From JASFHF01 sp050123375 (GTDB lineage Bacteria; Pseudomonadota; Gammaproteobacteria; UBA12402): DNA of 8,147 bases. The stretch covers positions 1 through 8,147 of the forward strand of contig JASFHF010000053.1 in NCBI GenBank assembly GCA_050123375.1, written 5' to 3'. Numbering within the stretch: the stretch's first letter is position 1; each line of letters starts with the position of its first letter. The notes under the pieces were generated by a model. It searched no databases and was not told the origin of the DNA. It worked only from the letters and a program-made list of their open reading frames with translations. Shown here piece after piece: positions 5,670 to 8,147 of the stretch. Made by a program: the position numbers and the translations under genes.

Positions 5670-6638
5670 ATGAGCACTGCTAACCAAATAACATTCGCAT
5701 TTGATTTTGACAATAATGGTGGCGCATCTGTTGTTGATTTAGATGTAAAGCAAAATGATGCACAAACAAGGTGGATTCATATTGGTCTTTTGGATGATAC
5801 AACCAAAGCATGGTTGAAGGATAAAAGTGGGCTTAATGTGTTGGTTTGCGAGGCTATGTTAGCCAAAGAGACGCGGCCAAGATTGATGGTGTCCAATGGT
5901 GGTGTATTGATTATTTTGAGAAGTATTAATTTTCATCCGGGTGATGAACCTGATGATATGTTATCGATGAGAATTTGGGTTGAAAAAAATAGAATAATTA
6001 CAGCATCAAAAAAGGCTTTGTCATCTATCCGTAAAATTAAAGAAGCTTTGGAAAATAATAATGGACCAATATCAGTAATGTCTTTTTTAGATGATATTAC
6101 GGAAAAGGTTACAGAAGAAATAAGTTTATATGTTGATAAAATTGATGAGGCAATTTTATCTTTAGAAAAAGAATCTGTTTTACAGCCAACTAAAGAAACC
6201 AGAAATAAATTAGCTGAGGTTAGAAGTCAGATTGTCGCAATTCGCCGATATATTTCACCGCAAAGAGATGCTTTGTCAAGATTAACACAGATTGATCGTT
6301 TTCCCTGGTTAACCGAAGCTGATCGTTTTCATTTTATGGAAACATCTGACAGAACTATAAGGTGTTTAGAGGATTTGGATGAAGCCCGTGATCGTGCAAC
6401 AATTATTCAGGAAACTATTTCAAATATTATTTCTGAACGGGTTGAACAGCGAATGTATATTTTATCATTAGTCGCAGCTATTTTTTTGCCGCTGACTTTT
6501 CTTACGGGGCTTTTAGGAATTAATGTTGCCGGAATTCCCGGGGCAAATGCAAAATCAGCATTTGCTATGGTTACATTTATTATGATGATCATAGCTGTTA
6601 TCGAATATATTTTATTTAAAAAGAAGAGGTGGTTATAG
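5670..6638 (+). CDS. zntB: ZntB-type CorA-family zinc/metal-ion transporter
   Basis: A 322-residue inner-membrane protein of the CorA superfamily (2-TM-GxN family), expected to form a pentameric channel-like transporter for Zn2+ or other divalent cations. The N-terminal two thirds form the cytosolic alpha/beta funnel, including TRWIHIGLLDD (33-43) and RPRLMVSNGGVLIILR (69-84), and a long stalk helix (about 140-262). Two membrane helices follow (about 263-282 and 297-315). The signature loop reads GINVAGIPG (283-291): GIN in place of CorA's GMN, followed by the GIPG typical of ZntB-like members. The C-terminus is basic (KKKRWL), as is usual. AAGGA (5658-5662) lies 7 nt before ATG 5670. It is the second gene of the operon with the RMD1-family protein and overlaps the convergent nuclease gene by 6 nt. 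The direction and ion of transport cannot be set from sequence; a general CorA-like Mg2+/Co2+ role is the main alternative. Confidence 0.88.
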   Translation: MSTANQITFAFDFDNNGGASVVDLDVKQNDAQTRWIHIGLLDDTTKAWLKDKSGLNVLVCEAMLAKETRPRLMVSNGGVLIILRSINFHPGDEPDDMLSMRIWVEKNRIITASKKALSSIRKIKEALENNNGPISVMSFLDDITEKVTEEISLYVDKIDEAILSLEKESVLQPTKETRNKLAEVRSQIVAIRRYISPQRDALSRLTQIDRFPWLTEADRFHFMETSDRTIRCLEDLDEARDRATIIQETISNIISERVEQRMYILSLVAAIFLPLTFLTGLLGINVAGIPGANAKSAFAMVTFIMMIIAVIEYILFKKKRWL

Positions 6639-7988
6639 TTCGATCGTATATCCATATTCTGGCACAATACATTTCCAGTCGAATTTATTTTCGATTTTTT
6701 CCTTAGCTGATAATGATGCATGTAATTCACCATGAGTTATAAAGATGCGTTTTGGTGTGTTTTCGATTCCTTTGAGCCAATGTAGAATGTCTTCATAATC
6801 TGCATGAGCGGATAAATTATCAATGTTTGCAATTTGTGCTTTAACTGGGATAAACCTTCCATGTATTTTAATCGATTTTTCCCCATTAAGCAGTCGTGCA
6901 CCGCGAGTGCCGGCTGCTTGAAAACTGGTAAAAACAACGGAATTTTTTTCATACTCAATAAAACGTTTTAAATGATGTAAAACTCTGCCGCCAGTTGCCA
7001 TTCCGCTGGCGGAAATTATAATTTTTGGGAAGGAATATTTGTCAATCTCCATTGATTCTTCGGGGGATTTGACATATTCAATGCTGTTGCAGATAGCATT
7101 AATACTATCTTTTGATAATTTATGCAGATTACTGTAATCGCAATATAGTTGGCTGACATTAGTAGCCATCGGACTGTCCAAATAGATAGGTATGTTTGGG
7201 ATTAATTCAGCTTGCTTTAGCTGATAAAGATAATACATAATTAATTGTGATCTGCCAACTGCAAAAGCCGGGATAATAACTACTCCTCCTCTTTTGCTGG
7301 TTTCATTGATTATTTCAGTTAATAGTTTTTCTGGATCAACGTCGCTATGCAAACGATCACCGTAAGTAGATTCCACCACTAAATAATCAGCATGTTTTAT
7401 TGCGGCAGGCGCTTTTATTATTGGATCATCGAAACGTCCAACATCTCCGGAAAAAACTAATGATTTATGGTTGTATTTTATCGTAATGTAATTTGCTCCC
7501 AAAATATGTCCAACAGGAGTTAATTGTATGTTAAGGTCGGTCGCGAGGGTGTATTCTTTATCCCAATCAATTATTTCCAGGTATTTGAAAACATTTTTTG
7601 CATCATTTTCAGTGTAAAGCGGTAATGCTGGTTTGTGTTTGGAGAAACCTTTTTTATTAGCGAATCGTGCATCTTCTTCATGTAATCTACCGCTATCCGG
7701 TAATAAAATACGGCATAAATCATTCGTGGCAGCAGAACATAATATTTTACCTTTAAAACCGTTTTTAACTAATAACGGTAAATAGCCGCTGTGGTCGATA
7801 TGTGCATGAGTTAGGATAACATAGTCTATGGTTTTTGGATCAATAGGTAATGGCGCCCAGTTTCTTAAACGTAATTCTTTTAGACCTTGAAATAAGCCGC
7901 AATCGACTAATATTTTAAGGTTATCTACTTCAATTAAATATTTTGACCCGGTAACTGTTCGGGTGGCTCCTAGGAATGTGAGGCGCAT
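6633..7988 (-). CDS. Metallo-beta-lactamase/beta-CASP RNA-processing nuclease
   Basis: A 451-residue cytosolic zinc-dependent nuclease of the CPSF73/TTHA0252-like group (metallo-beta-lactamase, beta-CASP and RMMBL domains). The metal site is complete: Asp29 (LVDCG), His61, His63, Asp65 and His66 (HAHIDH), His161 (VGHILG) and Asp182 (SGDVGR). The beta-CASP motifs are also present: A Glu206 (VVESTYGDR), B His395 (NLSAHAD) and C His419 (FITHGE). Between them are PAFAVGRSQ (240-248), LDSPMA (270-275) and SASGMATGGR (326-335), hallmarks of this group. Length is typical and no residue is missing. Members cut or trim RNA; the cellular target is unknown and this branch is distinct from RNase J. AAGGAG (8001-7996) lies 7 nt before ATG 7988. 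The stop (6635-6633) overlaps the zntB stop on the other strand. A repeat-rich element begins about 35 bp upstream of the start, so the native promoter may have been displaced or modified. Confidence 0.93.
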   Translation of the reverse strand: MRLTFLGATRTVTGSKYLIEVDNLKILVDCGLFQGLKELRLRNWAPLPIDPKTIDYVILTHAHIDHSGYLPLLVKNGFKGKILCSAATNDLCRILLPDSGRLHEEDARFANKKGFSKHKPALPLYTENDAKNVFKYLEIIDWDKEYTLATDLNIQLTPVGHILGANYITIKYNHKSLVFSGDVGRFDDPIIKAPAAIKHADYLVVESTYGDRLHSDVDPEKLLTEIINETSKRGGVVIIPAFAVGRSQLIMYYLYQLKQAELIPNIPIYLDSPMATNVSQLYCDYSNLHKLSKDSINAICNSIEYVKSPEESMEIDKYSFPKIIISASGMATGGRVLHHLKRFIEYEKNSVVFTSFQAAGTRGARLLNGEKSIKIHGRFIPVKAQIANIDNLSAHADYEDILHWLKGIENTPKRIFITHGELHASLSAKEKIENKFDWKCIVPEYGYTIEL

Positions 7989-8023
7989 AAATATACTCCT
8001 TCTATAACTTCATTTTGTATTGT

Positions 8024-8074
8024 TAGCAACAAATAAAATTGTCCGGTTTTGTAGCAAATAAACTGTCCGGTTTG
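8024..8074 (+). repeat. Two near-tandem copies of a TGTCCGG-bearing repeat
   Basis: Copy one (8024-8051) and copy two (8052-8074) both read TAGCA, then AAATAAA, then TGTCCGGTTT, then TG or G; copy one carries a few extra bases. TGTCCGG occurs at 8040-8046 and 8064-8070. Adjacent repeated sites like these are often binding sites at the end of an insertion element or phage-like element, but no transposase is inside the window to confirm it. Confidence 0.7.
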
Positions 8075-8079
8075 TATAA

Positions 8080-8128
8080 CGCCCCAAAAAATCCTGAAGG
8101 GCGTAGCCCGAAAGGATTTTTTGGGGCG
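8080..8128. repeat. Nested hairpin with perfect 15-bp outer arms
   Basis: CGCCCCAAAAAATCC (8080-8094) is the exact reverse complement of GGATTTTTTGGGGCG (8114-8128). The 19-nt interior holds a second perfect hairpin, GGGC-GTA-GCCC (8099-8109). A GC block, an A-run, an inner stem and a T-run make it resemble a bidirectional terminator, and the perfect symmetry and GC-rich ends also fit a dispersed palindromic repeat. Compared with the AT-rich surroundings it looks foreign. Confidence 0.75.
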
Positions 8129-8147
8129 GGTCGCACAGCGCCGGACA

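Larger units (their letters stand above)
8022..8147. mobile_element. Possible end of an insertion or palindromic repeat element, cut by the window edge
   Basis: The AT-rich leader of the nuclease gene gives way here to tandem TGTCCGG repeats, the nested hairpin, and a terminal CCGGACA (8141-8147), the reverse complement of TGTCCGG. Direct plus inverted copies of one heptamer around a hairpin suggest either an IS end (TGT...ACA termini occur in several families, including IS481-like elements) or a small non-coding palindromic element. No coding part or target duplication is visible in the window, so the type stays open. Confidence 0.35.

Noticed and set aside
8001..8029. TTGCTA-17-TATAGA on the minus strand as a promoter for the nuclease gene formed at the repeat boundary
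   Set aside because: The spacing is ideal, but the -10 overlaps the AAGGAG site, so the transcript would lose its ribosome-binding site.
8080..8128. Nested hairpin as an integron attC site
   Set aside because: The arms are perfectly paired and lack the conserved GTTRRRY/RYYYAAC ends; no integrase or cassette array is seen.
1..8147. CRISPR array, tRNA or rRNA genes
   Set aside because: No regularly spaced repeats and no tRNA or rRNA signature sequences were seen on either strand.

Overview
The window comes from an AT-rich bacterial chromosome. The gene set (Bcr/CflA-type exporter, ZntB-type CorA-family transporter, RMD1/YagE-family protein, beta-CASP nuclease) and the strong Shine-Dalgarno sites suggest a gammaproteobacterium. 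A Legionellales-like, host-associated lineage would fit the low GC, the TPR protein and the decayed or repeat-bearing edges, but that placement is inference from gene style and not a sequence match.

Layout. Positions 1-368 hold an internally deleted, frameshifted remnant of a RhuM-family gene. An intact aldo/keto reductase (369-1430, +) follows, visibly richer in GC than its neighbours, then a long imperfect inverted repeat. A very AT-rich TPR-protein gene (1637-2448, +) is interrupted by a -1 frame change exactly at an A7 run, with a perfect 7-bp stem-loop 14 nt downstream. Next come a 12-helix MFS drug exporter (2581-3801, +) and, converging on it, a single-domain CheY-like response regulator (3833-4327, -). 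The start of the regulator lies behind a hairpin that takes in part of its ribosome-binding site. About 525 bp separate it from a two-gene operon (4853-6638, +) encoding an RMD1/YagE-family protein with one C-terminal membrane helix and a ZntB/CorA-type metal-ion transporter. A 7-1-7 palindrome resembling Fur-superfamily operators lies just upstream. A metallo-beta-lactamase/beta-CASP nuclease gene (6633-7988, -) converges on zntB with a 6-nt overlap. The right edge (about 8022-8147) holds tandem TGTCCGG-containing repeats, a nested 15-bp-arm hairpin and an inverted CCGGACA, and looks like the end of a mobile or repeat element cut by the window edge.

How the genes relate. The clearest functional unit is the RMD1-family/zntB pair: 13 bp apart, both membrane-associated, with a possible metal-regulated operator in front. 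The other genes appear to be independent transcription units. The points most worth checking are the slippery-site TPR gene, the Fur/Zur-like palindrome ahead of the transporter operon, the hairpin over the response-regulator start, and the repeat structure at the right edge.
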